Origin: Rhodothermus sp.
GTDB lineage: Bacteria > Bacteroidota > Rhodothermia > Rhodothermales > Rhodothermaceae
NCBI GenBank assembly: GCA_015487635.1
Contig: WFPM01000189.1
Span: 1 to 37,666 of the forward strand
Length of the DNA stretch: 37,666 nt
Direction: 5' to 3'
The notes below the pieces were generated by a model. The model did not search any database. It saw nothing but the letters and a program-made list of their open reading frames with translations, and was not told the DNA's origin. The position numbers were made by a program, and so were the translations under genes. Below are positions 9,093 to 18,147 of this stretch, piece by piece. Numbering within the stretch: the first letter of the stretch is position 1; every line of letters starts with the position of its first letter.

Positions 9093-10979
9093 TCAGCTTT
9101 CGAAGGCCACGGTGGCCATCATCTCCTCAATGGAAGTTTCGCCGGCCAGCACCACCTCGCGGGCGGCTTCCTGCAGCGTCTGCATGCCTTCCTTAATGGC
9201 CTGCTCGCGCAGCGCATCCTCGTCGATGACCTCGCGGGCAGCCACGATCATGTGGCGAATGGCCCGCGAGAACCAGAGCGTTTCGGTAATTGCCCGCCGG
9301 CCCTTGTAACCGACGCCCTTGCAGACCGGACAGCGCGGATTCTGGCCGGCCCTGTAAAACGTGGTGCGGGCGATCTGTTCTTCCGTAAAGCCGAGCCGCA
9401 TCAGCAGCACAGGGTCAGGGTCCGGATCCGGCACCCGGCACTTCGGACAGAGCTTCCGGATCAGGCGCTGGGCCACGACCAGATTGATCGCATAGGCGAT
9501 CAGGAACGGCTCAATCCCCATCTTGTAAAGCCGACTCACCGCACTGGGCGCATCGTTCGTATGCAGCGTCGAAAACGTCAAATGTCCCGTGTTGGCCAGC
9601 TTGATGGCCAGCTCGGCCGTCTGCCGGTCGCGCATCTCACCGACCATCACGATGTCGGGGTCGTGTCGTAGGATGGCCCGCAGCGCATCCTCCAGCCCCA
9701 GCTTGTGGCTGAGCTTGATCTGACGCACCCCCGGGATGATGTATTCGACCGGATCTTCAACCGTCAGCACATTTTTGCGCGGGCTGACGACCTGGTGGAG
9801 GGCGGCGTAGAGCGTGGTGCTCTTACCACTGCCGGTGGGGCCGGTGACGATTACCATACCGTAAGGCTGGCGAATGGCCCATTCGAAGCGTTCCAGCGCC
9901 CGCTCGGAAAGGCCCAGCATACGCAGGTCTTTGATGACCTTGCGGTCGTCGAGCACGCGGATGACGATCGACTCGGCGCGCACGTCGAAACTAGCCGTGG
10001 CGATAGGGAGCACGGAGACGCGGAAGCGGATGAGGTGGTCGTCGATCCAGCGCTGGATGAAACCGTCCTGCGCCTTTTCGCGCTCGAAGCGATCCACACC
10101 GCCCGCTTTATCCTTCACCACGGCCAGAAAAGCCTCCGGATGGACCTTGTCCTCCACGTGCCAGCGGTGCAGCTCGCCATCAATGCGAAAATGAATTTCG
10201 ACCTTGCGGTCGTGATTCGGAAAGATATGGATGTCGGAGGCGCCCTGTCGGACGGCTTCGACGAGCGTCGCTTCGAAGAGGTTGATCAGCTTGGAGCGAT
10301 TGATCTCGGCCTCCAGTGACTCCTCGTCGATCAGCTCGGAATCTTCCTCATAGCTCATCCCGAGATCGACCGCACCCTCCTCCTGCTGCACGCGCTCCAG
10401 ATATTCGTTGCGCCTGGGAAATGCCTCCTGAAAGATCTGCTCAATCGTCGAAGCCGGCGCATAGCGCAACTCGAAGCGATCGATCCCGAGCCGGGCGATC
10501 TGGCGGTGTAGATCGGGGCGGGTGGGATCGTGCGTGGCCAGCAACCAGCGCATCACATCGCGCTCGACATCCACCTCCTGGCCGATTGGCAACACCCGCT
10601 CCCGCTGCATCCAAGACCATTGCTCCTGCGTGAAGCGCTGGCGCTGATCACGAAGGAAGCGTAATACCTGGGCCCGATCGACACGAGCAGCCTTGAAGCC
10701 GTACACTTCGGCCGCCGTCGCGTAAACAACCTCTGGATTGATTCCGTCGACTTCAATCAGCAACCGCCAGAGTGGCCTGCGCTTATCTTTCTCAAGCTGT
10801 CGCCACTTTTCCCAGGCTTTGCGGACCTGCTCTTCACGGACCAGCTCCTGGAACAAGAGCATGATGACGACCGGATCGCTCAGATCGGTCAGGGAAAATG
10901 CCGCCTCGTTGACGTCATCGCCCGCGACCGATGGCTCCACAAAGGGTAACGGTTCCGAGCGGGGCCGATTTTCGGACAT
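9093..10979 (-). CDS. pilB: PilB/GspE-family secretion or pilus assembly ATPase
   Basis: A 628-residue hexameric ATPase that powers type IV pilus extension or type II secretion from the cytoplasmic face of the inner membrane. Residues about 30-200 form a MshEN/N1-like region, divergent in sequence. The catalytic core has Walker A GPTGSGKST (380-388), the Asp box LTVEDPVEY (405-413), Walker B RHDPDIVMVGEMRD (438-451) and the His box GHLTFSTLHTND (465-476). The zinc finger has Cys511, Cys514, Cys550 and Cys553. All key residues are present. The length is slightly above the usual 560-580 because of the N-terminal extension. No other pilus or secretion gene is in the window, so pilB versus gspE cannot be settled. 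Confidence 0.9.
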   Translation of the reverse strand: MSENRPRSEPLPFVEPSVAGDDVNEAAFSLTDLSDPVVIMLLFQELVREEQVRKAWEKWRQLEKDKRRPLWRLLIEVDGINPEVVYATAAEVYGFKAARVDRAQVLRFLRDQRQRFTQEQWSWMQRERVLPIGQEVDVERDVMRWLLATHDPTRPDLHRQIARLGIDRFELRYAPASTIEQIFQEAFPRRNEYLERVQQEEGAVDLGMSYEEDSELIDEESLEAEINRSKLINLFEATLVEAVRQGASDIHIFPNHDRKVEIHFRIDGELHRWHVEDKVHPEAFLAVVKDKAGGVDRFEREKAQDGFIQRWIDDHLIRFRVSVLPIATASFDVRAESIVIRVLDDRKVIKDLRMLGLSERALERFEWAIRQPYGMVIVTGPTGSGKSTTLYAALHQVVSPRKNVLTVEDPVEYIIPGVRQIKLSHKLGLEDALRAILRHDPDIVMVGEMRDRQTAELAIKLANTGHLTFSTLHTNDAPSAVSRLYKMGIEPFLIAYAINLVVAQRLIRKLCPKCRVPDPDPDPVLLMRLGFTEEQIARTTFYRAGQNPRCPVCKGVGYKGRRAITETLWFSRAIRHMIVAAREVIDEDALREQAIKEGMQTLQEAAREVVLAGETSIEEMMATVAFES

Positions 10980-11157
10980 GGTTTTCCGGATACGGATTCA
11001 TACATACGGATCGATCCTGCTCAGAGAATCGGCCAGTTGCGCCTTTTCTAAAATGGAAAGCAGGAAACCAACTTCCGATGGCTTCGCTGAACAGGCGCGT
11101 TTACAGTAGCCCGCTACAAAAGCCCCAAACTTTTATCTCAGGTTCAAGACGTGCAAT

Positions 11158-11210
11158 GCCCCTTCCCACACGTCATACCGCTCGGCCAAACTGGAAGGCC
11201 CCTTCCCACA
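11158..11210. repeat. 13-bp direct repeat pair in the pilB-oxidoreductase intergenic region
   Basis: GCCCCTTCCCACA occurs at 11158-11170 and again at 11198-11210, 40 bp apart start to start, close to four helical turns. It lies in the 374-bp divergent region (10980-11353) that must hold the promoters of pilB and the Gfo/Idh gene. I see no other clear signal in that region. The pair could be a tandem regulator site or chance. Confidence 0.4.
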
Positions 11211-11353
11211 ACACGGAACCCAATCCAATTCTCCTCATCCACTCTCGCGGCATTTTGCGTCGATAAAACCGGTCCCACGGCACACACTTCCCCTTACTAT
11301 TGCAAACACATGTAGTATTTATGACCACATACACACCAACCTCGTCAATCGCC

Positions 11354-12598
11354 ATGAAACGACTCGGTATTGGCTTTATCGGAAGCGGCTTCATCACGCG
11401 CTTTCACATTCAGTCCTGGCAGGCCGTGCGCGACGCCGACATCCGAGGCATCTGGAGCCCGAACCGGTCCCATGCCGAAGCGGCGGCAGCCCTGGCTCGT
11501 GAACTCCATGTGGGCGAGGCCCGGGCGTTCGACTCGATCGAAGCGATGGTAGCCGATCCTTCGATCGACGCGATCTGGATCTGCGGCCCCAACCACGCCC
11601 GCATCGAAAACATGGAAGCCATTGTGGATGCGCTGGAACGTGGTAAAGGCGAACTGGTCGGCGTGGCCTGCGAAAAGCCGCTGGCGCGCAACGTGGCCGA
11701 AGCGCGCCGCATGGTGGAACTGGTGGAGCGCGCCGGTCTCCTGCACGGCTACCTGGAAGACCAGCTGTTCACGCCGGCCATCCGACGCGGCCGGGAGATC
11801 CTCTGGAAACGCGGCGCCGCGCTGACCGGACGCCCCTACCTGGCCCGCGCGGCCGAAGAACACAGTGGACCGCACGCCCCCTGGTTCTGGTTCGGCAACC
11901 TGCAGGGCGGCGGCGTGCTCAACGACATGATGTGTCATAGCGTCGAGGTGGCCCGCTTTCTGTTGACAGAACCCGGCAAGCCGCGTCAGAGCATCCGACC
12001 GGTCAAGGTCACGGCCCAGATCGCCAGCCTGAAGTGGTCGCGTCCGGAGTACGCCGCCTGGCTCCGGGAGCACATGGACCCGCGTCTGGACTACGAACGC
12101 CATCCGGCTGAAGACTTCGCCCGGGCAACCATCGAGTTCGTGGACGAAGACGGCCGCCCGCTCATCGCCGAAACGACCACCTCGTGGAGTTATGTGGGTC
12201 CCGGCCTGCGCCTGACGGCCGAACTGTTGGGTCCCGAGTACTCGCTGCAGGTCAACTCGCTGGACACCGGCGCCCGGCTGTTCTTCAGCCGGCGCGTGCA
12301 GGGCGAAGCCGGCGAGGACCTGGTCGAAAAGCAGAATGCCGAGCAGGGCTGGATGCCGCTGGTGGGCAACGAAGCGGCCGAGTACGGCTACGAATGGGAA
12401 AACCGCTACTTCGTGCGCTGCTTCCTTGAAGGCCGCCAGCCGGAGGAAGACTTCCACGCAGGCCTGGAAGTGGTCGAACTGCTCATGACCGCCTACATGA
12501 GCGCCGAGCAGGAACGCACGCTCCCCTGGAAGCCGGAGGGACTGGAAACGTTCGTGCCGGCCGTTGCCCGCGGCACCTGGCAACCCGTCCGGAAGTAA
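11354..12598 (+). CDS. Gfo/Idh/MocA-family NAD(P)-dependent oxidoreductase (cytoplasmic)
   Basis: A 414-residue product. The frame is open from a TTG at 11300, but the Rossmann motif GIGFIGSGF starts only four residues after the ATG at 11354, so that start is preferred. The N-terminal nucleotide domain (1-140) includes the CEKPLAR motif with the conserved Lys; the C-terminal alpha/beta domain has GGGVLNDMMCHSVEV, the equivalent of the G-x-L-D-x-G-x-H substrate loop. There is no signal peptide, unlike the Tat-exported relative at 13869-15203. The family oxidises or reduces sugar carbons. Given the neighbours, a sugar C3 dehydrogenase or a ketosugar reductase is plausible, but this is inference. 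Confidence 0.88.
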   Translation: MKRLGIGFIGSGFITRFHIQSWQAVRDADIRGIWSPNRSHAEAAAALARELHVGEARAFDSIEAMVADPSIDAIWICGPNHARIENMEAIVDALERGKGELVGVACEKPLARNVAEARRMVELVERAGLLHGYLEDQLFTPAIRRGREILWKRGAALTGRPYLARAAEEHSGPHAPWFWFGNLQGGGVLNDMMCHSVEVARFLLTEPGKPRQSIRPVKVTAQIASLKWSRPEYAAWLREHMDPRLDYERHPAEDFARATIEFVDEDGRPLIAETTTSWSYVGPGLRLTAELLGPEYSLQVNSLDTGARLFFSRRVQGEAGEDLVEKQNAEQGWMPLVGNEAAEYGYEWENRYFVRCFLEGRQPEEDFHAGLEVVELLMTAYMSAEQERTLPWKPEGLETFVPAVARGTWQPVRK

Positions 12599-12632
12599 CT
12601 TTTGTCTGCGTAGTCCTTTCGGCGCAATGGGC

Positions 12633-12671
12633 TCTTGCATTATTTGCATTTCTCTTGCAAATTATTTGCAT
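12633..12671 (+). promoter_or_regulatory. Tandem operator-like repeat over the DUF4143 gene start
   Basis: Two copies of TCTTGCA-(AA)-TTATTTGCAT lie in tandem at 12633-12649 and 12653-12671, running directly into the ATG at 12670. The second copy contains the near-palindrome TGCAAATTATTTGCA. The block is very AT-rich in a GC-rich surround. Position over the start suggests autoregulation or an insertion-boundary repeat. Confidence 0.45.
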
Positions 12672-13851
12672 GTGGATTACACGACATGCAGAAAAATTAC
12701 TGCAGCAACTGGCCGGACAATTTCCGGCGGTACTGGTGACGGGTGCCCGTCAGGTGGGCAAAACCGCTCTCGTGCGGCACCTATTCCCCGAGGCCTCCTA
12801 TCTGACGCTGGATTATCCGGCCTATGCCGAAGCAGCCCGCACGGCACCTGAGGCCCTGCTGGAGCGCCATCCCCCTCCGGTGATCATCGACGAAATCCAG
12901 TATGAACCCTCCCTGCTGCGCTATCTCAAGCTTCGCATTGATCGGGATCGCACGCCCGGGCAATACCTGCTCACCGGCTCACAGCTTTTCCCGTTGATGC
13001 AGGGCGTTTCGGAAAGCCTGGCGGGACGTTGTGGCCTGCTGCACCTGCACACACTGGGTTATCAGGAAGTACAGCAGGCCGGCATTGCAATCGACGAGCC
13101 GACCTACCTCTTCCGAGGTGGTTATCCTGAACTGTATACCGGGGCAGATCCCGAACTCTGGTACCCGGCTTATGTAGCCACATACCTCGAGCGGGATGTG
13201 CGTAATGTGCTCCACGTAGTGGACCTGCAGGACTTTCACCGATTCGTGCGCATCTGTGCCCTGCGAACGGCCCAGGTGGTCAACTACTCGGAGTTGGCCC
13301 GCGACACCGGCATTGCGCCCAATACCGCCCGTCGATGGCTCAATCTGCTCCAGACATCGGCCATTGTCGCGCTGGTCGAACCGTACTTTGGCAATCGCAC
13401 CAAGCGTCTGATCAAGGCCCCCAAGCTGGTTTTCTGGGATACCGGCCTGGCAGCCTTTCTCGCGGGCTTTCTTTCGACAGAAGATCTGTTTGTTTCGCCC
13501 TATGCCGGCGCTTTCTGGGAAACCCACGTTTTCGGTCAACTCGCTCGCTTTTTTGCAGCCCGAGGCTATCGGCTTCCGATCTATTTCTGGCGCATTGCCG
13601 GTGGGGCCGAAGTGGACTGGGTCATTGAGCGCACGCCCATGCATCTGATCGGGGTTGAATGTAAATGGAAGGAGCGTCCGTCTCCACGCGACACGGCCGG
13701 CCTGCAGGCCCTGGAAAAAGCCGAAGCGCAACGGCGCGTGGAGAAGTTTATCGTCTGCCGGACGCCCGTCCCCTACCGGTTACCGGACGGCACCCGCGTG
13801 GTCGGCACCGAAGACCTGCTGCAGCACCTGGAAACGCTCCTGCCCGGCTGA
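12670..13851 (+). CDS. AAA_14/DUF4143 ATP-binding protein
   Basis: A 393-residue protein of a widespread, uncharacterised ATPase family. Residues 1-140 are the AAA_14 domain: Walker A GARQVGKT (25-32) and Walker B VIIDEIQ (71-77). Residues about 190-350 are DUF4143, with a winged-helix-like segment (YSELARDTGIAPNTARRWLNLL, cited as position about 210-232) and a PD-(D/E)XK-like GGAEVDWVIE...VECKW pattern (about 310-340) that is typical of the family. A TTG five codons upstream (12655) is an alternative start. Genes of this family move often and are found singly, as here, between two oxidoreductase genes. It ends 17 bp from the converging Gfo/Idh gene. Confidence 0.9.
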   Translation: MWITRHAEKLLQQLAGQFPAVLVTGARQVGKTALVRHLFPEASYLTLDYPAYAEAARTAPEALLERHPPPVIIDEIQYEPSLLRYLKLRIDRDRTPGQYLLTGSQLFPLMQGVSESLAGRCGLLHLHTLGYQEVQQAGIAIDEPTYLFRGGYPELYTGADPELWYPAYVATYLERDVRNVLHVVDLQDFHRFVRICALRTAQVVNYSELARDTGIAPNTARRWLNLLQTSAIVALVEPYFGNRTKRLIKAPKLVFWDTGLAAFLAGFLSTEDLFVSPYAGAFWETHVFGQLARFFAARGYRLPIYFWRIAGGAEVDWVIERTPMHLIGVECKWKERPSPRDTAGLQALEKAEAQRRVEKFIVCRTPVPYRLPDGTRVVGTEDLLQHLETLLPG

Positions 13852-13868
13852 CCCCGGAGGTGCGCTGC

Positions 13869-15203
13869 TCAGAGATGCCAGCCGCTGCGGTAGGTGGGCC
13901 GGATGTATTCCTCCGGCATCTCCACGTTCGTCACGCGCATGGCCTCGGCATCCCATTCGATCGTACCGCCCACGCGCACGGCCAGATTTCCTAACAACAC
14001 CATCTCCGTCAGCGGTCCCGCATAGTCCGGGAAGTTCGAATCCGGCTGGCCGCCGCGTTTGCAGGCTTCGATCCATTCCCGATAAACGCCCGGCGAGCGC
14101 GGATAGCGCGGCGCCGGGGCCGACGCGATCCATTCCCGGTGCCGCGACGTAGGCACCAGGTACGGATTTTCTCCATAAGTCCCGGCAATCAGCACCCCCT
14201 CGTCTCCGATGAACATCTGGCCATTGTCCATCGGCGGCCAGGGGCGGTCTTTCTCCCACCCGGGCGGACGTGGTGGCGCCAGGCTGCCGTCGCGCCAGAC
14301 CACTCGCAGCGCCGGCCGATTCCCACGGGCCGCAAACTCGTAGGTCACACGCGAAACCAGCGGCGCCGTCTCTGGAAAGACCGGCGTCGTCTCGGCCGTC
14401 ACCCGCACCGGATCGCGCAGATCGAACGTCCAGAACGCCGCGTCCATGATGTGGCAGCCCATGTCGCCCAGCGCGCCGGTGCCAAAGTCCCACCAGCCCC
14501 GCCATTTGAACGGCACGTAGGCCGGATGGTAAGGGCGCTCCGGGGCCGGCCCCAGCCACAGGTCCCAGGCCAGCGTCGGCGGCACATGGTAGGCCTCCAG
14601 CGGCCGCTTGATCGCCTGGGGCCAGATCGGCCGGTTCGTCCAGAAATGAATCTCCCGCACCGTGCCGATCGCACCCGCTTCGATCCATTCCCGGATCTGG
14701 CGGGTGCCTTCGCCCGCATGGCCCTGATTGCCCATCTGGGTCACCACGCCCTTTTCGCGGGCCGCCTCGGCCAGCCGCCGCGCTTCGTAAATCGTGCGCG
14801 TGAGCGGTTTTTCGCAGTAGACGTGCTTGCCCATCTGAATGGCCATCATTGCCGCCACGGCGTGCGTGTGATCGGGCGTCGAGATCACCACCGCGTCGAT
14901 GCGGGCGCCTTCCCGCTCCAGCATCACCCGAAAGTCCTTATAACGCGGCACGTTCGGAAAGGCCCGGTACGTTGCGGCCGCCCGCTCGTCGTCCACGTCG
15001 CAGAAAGCCACCAGATTTTCCGAAGAGACGCCCCGCACGTTCCAGGCGCCGCGACCGCCCACGCCGATGCAGGCGATGTTCAGCTTGTCGCTGGGCGGCA
15101 CAAAGCCCCGTCCGAGTACATGCCGGGGCACGATTGTAAAAGCGGCGCCGGCCGTGGCCATCGTGCCCAGAAACCGTCGCCGGGAGATTCGCTGACCTGC
15201 CAT
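13869..15203 (-). CDS. Tat-exported Gfo/Idh/MocA oxidoreductase
   Basis: A 444-residue protein with a twin-arginine signal (SRRRFLG at 7-13, then a weakly hydrophobic stretch), so it is exported folded with its cofactor. The Rossmann domain has IGVGGRG (46-52) and, near residue 135, CEKPLTR with the catalytic Lys. The C-terminal domain contains GALGDMGCHIMD, the substrate-binding loop with the conserved His. Such exported Gfo/Idh proteins are glycoside or sugar dehydrogenases. It is the last gene of the minus-strand operon, 10 bp after the DUF1080 lipoprotein, suggesting it supplies 3-keto-glycosides for that enzyme or uses its product. Confidence 0.92.
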   Translation of the reverse strand: MAGQRISRRRFLGTMATAGAAFTIVPRHVLGRGFVPPSDKLNIACIGVGGRGAWNVRGVSSENLVAFCDVDDERAAATYRAFPNVPRYKDFRVMLEREGARIDAVVISTPDHTHAVAAMMAIQMGKHVYCEKPLTRTIYEARRLAEAAREKGVVTQMGNQGHAGEGTRQIREWIEAGAIGTVREIHFWTNRPIWPQAIKRPLEAYHVPPTLAWDLWLGPAPERPYHPAYVPFKWRGWWDFGTGALGDMGCHIMDAAFWTFDLRDPVRVTAETTPVFPETAPLVSRVTYEFAARGNRPALRVVWRDGSLAPPRPPGWEKDRPWPPMDNGQMFIGDEGVLIAGTYGENPYLVPTSRHREWIASAPAPRYPRSPGVYREWIEACKRGGQPDSNFPDYAGPLTEMVLLGNLAVRVGGTIEWDAEAMRVTNVEMPEEYIRPTYRSGWHL

Positions 15204-15213
15204 GGCTTGCGCG

Positions 15214-15951
15214 CTATAGCTTGGTGTTTCCGTTCAGCAACCGGATGCGGATGTTGCGATACCAGACCGGATCGCCGTGATTCTGCAGGGCAATGTGACC
15301 CTGCCGCGCCTTTCCGAAGTTCGGATACGCCCGAAACTTGCTCGCCGCCACCCGGGCGTTCCAGTCGTCGCTTCCGAGCTCGTATTCGACCACCTTGCGG
15401 CCGTTGAGCCAGTGCTCGACGTGCGTGCTGTCGACCACAATGCGCGCGTGGTTCCATTCCCCGGCCGGGCGCACCGCCGAGGGATCCGTCGCATAAAGCG
15501 CATAGCAGGCGCCGGCACTCGTTTTCGGGTCGTTCCCGTTCGGATGCCCCGCGTTGTCCAGCACCTGATACTCCGGCCCGCTCATCCACGGGGCATCGTA
15601 CTCCTCGGTCACCCGGTACATGATTCCGCTGTTGCCACCCGGCGCCACCTTCCACTCCAGTTCCAGCACAAAGTCGGCAAACTGCTCCTTCGTGATCAGG
15701 TCGCCGCTGCCCTCGCCCGTGCAGTGCAACGTCCCGTCCTCGGCAATCCGCCAGCAAGGCGGGATCGTCTCGCTCCGGTAGCCCCGCCAGGCTTCCAGAC
15801 TCGTGCCGTCGAACAGCACGATCCAGCCGGACGTATCGGCGGTGGCCGCCTGCGTCGCCGCCGCCCCATCCGAACGCGACGGTCCGCAGCCAGCGGCCAG
15901 CAGCACCACGCCCAGTACCGCTATCGTAACAAGAGCTGTCGTGCGGTTCAT
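15214..15951 (-). CDS. DUF1080 (3-keto-disaccharide hydrolase family) lipoprotein
   Basis: A 245-residue protein with a lipobox LLAAGC, Cys22 being the lipidation site, and a short Ala/Ser/Thr linker. The rest is one concanavalin-like beta-sandwich: [17 protein letters not shown] near the start, [20 protein letters not shown], then [22 protein letters not shown] and the terminal [20 protein letters not shown], all hallmarks of DUF1080. Family members cleave 3-keto-glycosides. Its ATG overlaps the upstream TIM-barrel gene by four bases, so the two are translationally coupled. It is anchored in the same compartment as its two Tat-exported neighbours. Confidence 0.93.
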   Translation of the reverse strand: MNRTTALVTIAVLGVVLLAAGCGPSRSDGAAATQAATADTSGWIVLFDGTSLEAWRGYRSETIPPCWRIAEDGTLHCTGEGSGDLITKEQFADFVLELEWKVAPGGNSGIMYRVTEEYDAPWMSGPEYQVLDNAGHPNGNDPKTSAGACYALYATDPSAVRPAGEWNHARIVVDSTHVEHWLNGRKVVEYELGSDDWNARVAASKFRAYPNFGKARQGHIALQNHGDPVWYRNIRIRLLNGNTKL

Positions 15952-16877
15952 CGCTGTCCTCCCTGATCGTTTTGTGCTTCGGCCAGTTGCGTTCGCACCC
16001 GTTCCAGCAGTGCCTTCGTGGCCCGAATGCCTTCCATCTCGTCCAGCCGATCCCCTTCGTACTCGATCCCGATGTAGCCCCGGTAGCCGGCGTCCCGCAC
16101 AATGCGCAGCAGGCGCACGTAGTCCAGTCGCGTCTCGTTACCCTCGGCGTCGAAGTCGTACGACTTGGCGCTCACGCCTTTCGCGAAGGGCATCAGCTCG
16201 GCCAGTCCCCGGTAGGGATCGTACCAGGTGTTTTCGTCCACGCGCCAGTTGCCGAAGTCCGGGAGCGTCCCGCATCGCGGGTGATCCACCATCCGAATCA
16301 CGCCGGCCAGCCAGGCCCCGTTGCTCGAGAACCCGCCGTGGTTTTCCACGAGCACGTTCAGCTCGTGCTCGGCGGCAAACGCCACCAGTTGCCGCAGTCC
16401 GTCGGCCGCCAACTTCTGCTGCTCCTCGTAGCTCCCCTCGCTGGCCGCGTTGACCCGGATCGAATGGCAGCCCAGAAAGCACGCCGCCTCCACCCACTTG
16501 TAGTGGTTCTCGACGGCCTGCCGTCGCCGGACCGGATCCGGGTCGCCCAGCCGCCCCTCCCGGTCGCACATGATCAGCAGGCTGCGCACGCCTTCCCCCT
16601 CGGCCCGCCGCTTCAGTTCTCTGAGGTAGGCCCGGTCGCGGGCCCGGTCGAAAAAGAACTGGTTCACGTACTCGACTGCCTCGATCCCGAAATCGCGCCG
16701 GGCCACGACCGGAAAGTCCAGCGCATCCAGCTTCCCGCCAAAGATCGTCCGGTGCAGCGACCACTGGGCCAGCGAAATCCGAAACCACGGTGCTCTGTCG
16801 CGCCGGTTGCCCGGCCGCCCGCCCAGTCCGGCCGCCAGCAGTACGGAAGCCCGCTTGAGGAAATCACGTCGATTCAT
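15948..16877 (-). CDS. Tat-exported sugar isomerase/epimerase-like TIM barrel
   Basis: A 309-residue protein. The start is the ATG at 16877 because the Tat motif NRRDFLKR follows directly; the frame is open further upstream but overlaps the MFS gene. The mature part is an AP-endonuclease-2-type TIM barrel with metal ligands in LVENHGG, LPDFGNW and IGIEYEG, plus the characteristic [10 protein letters not shown]. The family includes isomerases, epimerases and hydratases of keto-sugars. Context (MFS upstream by 7 bp, DUF1080 overlapping downstream) favours processing of an unsaturated or keto sugar released in the periplasm. Confidence 0.9.
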   Translation of the reverse strand: MNRRDFLKRASVLLAAGLGGRPGNRRDRAPWFRISLAQWSLHRTIFGGKLDALDFPVVARRDFGIEAVEYVNQFFFDRARDRAYLRELKRRAEGEGVRSLLIMCDREGRLGDPDPVRRRQAVENHYKWVEAACFLGCHSIRVNAASEGSYEEQQKLAADGLRQLVAFAAEHELNVLVENHGGFSSNGAWLAGVIRMVDHPRCGTLPDFGNWRVDENTWYDPYRGLAELMPFAKGVSAKSYDFDAEGNETRLDYVRLLRIVRDAGYRGYIGIEYEGDRLDEMEGIRATKALLERVRTQLAEAQNDQGGQR

Positions 16878-16884
16878 AGGCGCC

Positions 16885-18147
16885 TCATTTTTCAACGGAT
16901 GCCGACGTGCCCGTCGTTGCCGGCGCCTGCTCCACCCGGTCATCGAACAGCAGCCCGAAGAGCACCATGACCCCGGCCGCAAACACCGCCGGGATGAACC
17001 AGAATTGCTGCCAGGCCTGCAGCGAGAGCGACTCGGCGCCGTTCAGGAAGCTGTTGTAGAGATTGCCCGCCACCTGTGCCCCGATGAGCATGCCCAGCCC
17101 GTAGGTCACCAGCACGAGCATGCCCTGCGCCTGGCCCCGGATTTCCGGCGTTGATTTCTTATCCACGTAGATCTGGCCCGTTACGAAGAAGAAGTCATAG
17201 CAGATGCCGTGCAGCAGAATGCCCAGAATGATCATCCAGAAGATCGTGCTCGGCGCAGCCAGCGCAAACAACACGTAACGCAGTACCCAGGCGCCCATTC
17301 CCACCAGCAGCATCCACTTGACACCCAGCCGCGCAAAGAACACGGGCATCAGCAGCATGAAGACCACCTCAGACATCTGCCCGAGCGTCTGCGTGCCTGC
17401 GATGTTCTGGAAGCCCGTTGCCTCCAGGAAAAGCTGCGTGAAATTGTAGTAGGCCGCCAGCGGAATGCTGATCAAAAACGAGCTAACCAGAAACACATAG
17501 AACGGCCTGCTGCCCAGTTGTTCGAGCGCATCCAGCCCCACAATGCTCCGGATCGAAACGCGCTGACCCTCCGCCGGCGGGGGCGTATGCGGGAGCGTGA
17601 AACTGTAGAGCCCCAGCAGAATGCTCGCCACGGCTGCCGTGTAAAGTGGCAACGGCGTCTGCTCCGGAAGCCGACCTTCGGCGACAAAGGCTTTCAGCAC
17701 AAAGCTCACGAACAATCCGGCCACGATCCAGCCGATCGTGCCGAACACACGAATCAGCGGAAACTGCTTTTCCTGGCTTTGAATGTGATGAAACGCCAGC
17801 GAGTTGGCCAGTCCCAGCGTGGGCATATAGCACAGGTTGTAGAGCAACAGCAACAGGATGAACACAAGGGGCGCTCCGCTGAACTGCGGTACGAGCAGCA
17901 GCACCAGTCCACCAAGCAGATGCAACACGCCCAGCACTTTTTCCGTGGCGAAATAACGATCAGCCACCAGGCCCAGGAAAAACGGGGCAGCAATGGCCGC
18001 GATCGGGTTGACCGTGTAGGGCCAGTGCGTGAGCGTCCCCATGCCCTCAGCCGCCATGTAGACGGCCACCGACGTGTACCAGGCGCCCCAGATAAAAAAC
18101 TCCAGAAACATCATTGCGCTGAGCCGCGCGCCAAGAAACCGCTCCAT
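16885..18147 (-). CDS. MFS permease, nucleoside/H+ symporter-like (NupG type)
   Basis: A 420-residue integral membrane protein with 12 predicted helices. The beginning ([18 protein letters not shown]) and the [11 protein letters not shown] region in the second half are typical of the nucleoside:H+ symporter branch, which in Bacteroidota often sits beside Gfo/Idh and DUF1080 genes and probably carries sugars rather than nucleosides. It is the first gene of a four-gene minus-strand operon (MFS, TIM barrel, DUF1080, Gfo/Idh). The leader upstream contains LacI-type palindromes, so it is probably induced by a sugar. Confidence 0.9.
   Translation of the reverse strand: MERFLGARLSAMMFLEFFIWGAWYTSVAVYMAAEGMGTLTHWPYTVNPIAAIAAPFFLGLVADRYFATEKVLGVLHLLGGLVLLLVPQFSGAPLVFILLLLLYNLCYMPTLGLANSLAFHHIQSQEKQFPLIRVFGTIGWIVAGLFVSFVLKAFVAEGRLPEQTPLPLYTAAVASILLGLYSFTLPHTPPPAEGQRVSIRSIVGLDALEQLGSRPFYVFLVSSFLISIPLAAYYNFTQLFLEATGFQNIAGTQTLGQMSEVVFMLLMPVFFARLGVKWMLLVGMGAWVLRYVLFALAAPSTIFWMIILGILLHGICYDFFFVTGQIYVDKKSTPEIRGQAQGMLVLVTYGLGMLIGAQVAGNLYNSFLNGAESLSLQAWQQFWFIPAVFAAGVMVLFGLLFDDRVEQAPATTGTSASVEK

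Noticed and set aside
12640-12672. Repeats before the DUF4143 gene as a CRISPR-like array
   Set aside because: Only two short copies with a 3-bp gap, no spacers and no cas genes.
14139-15407. 422-codon plus-strand frame opposite the Tat Gfo/Idh gene
   Set aside because: Arg/His/Pro-rich shadow text with no motif, opposite a clear gene.
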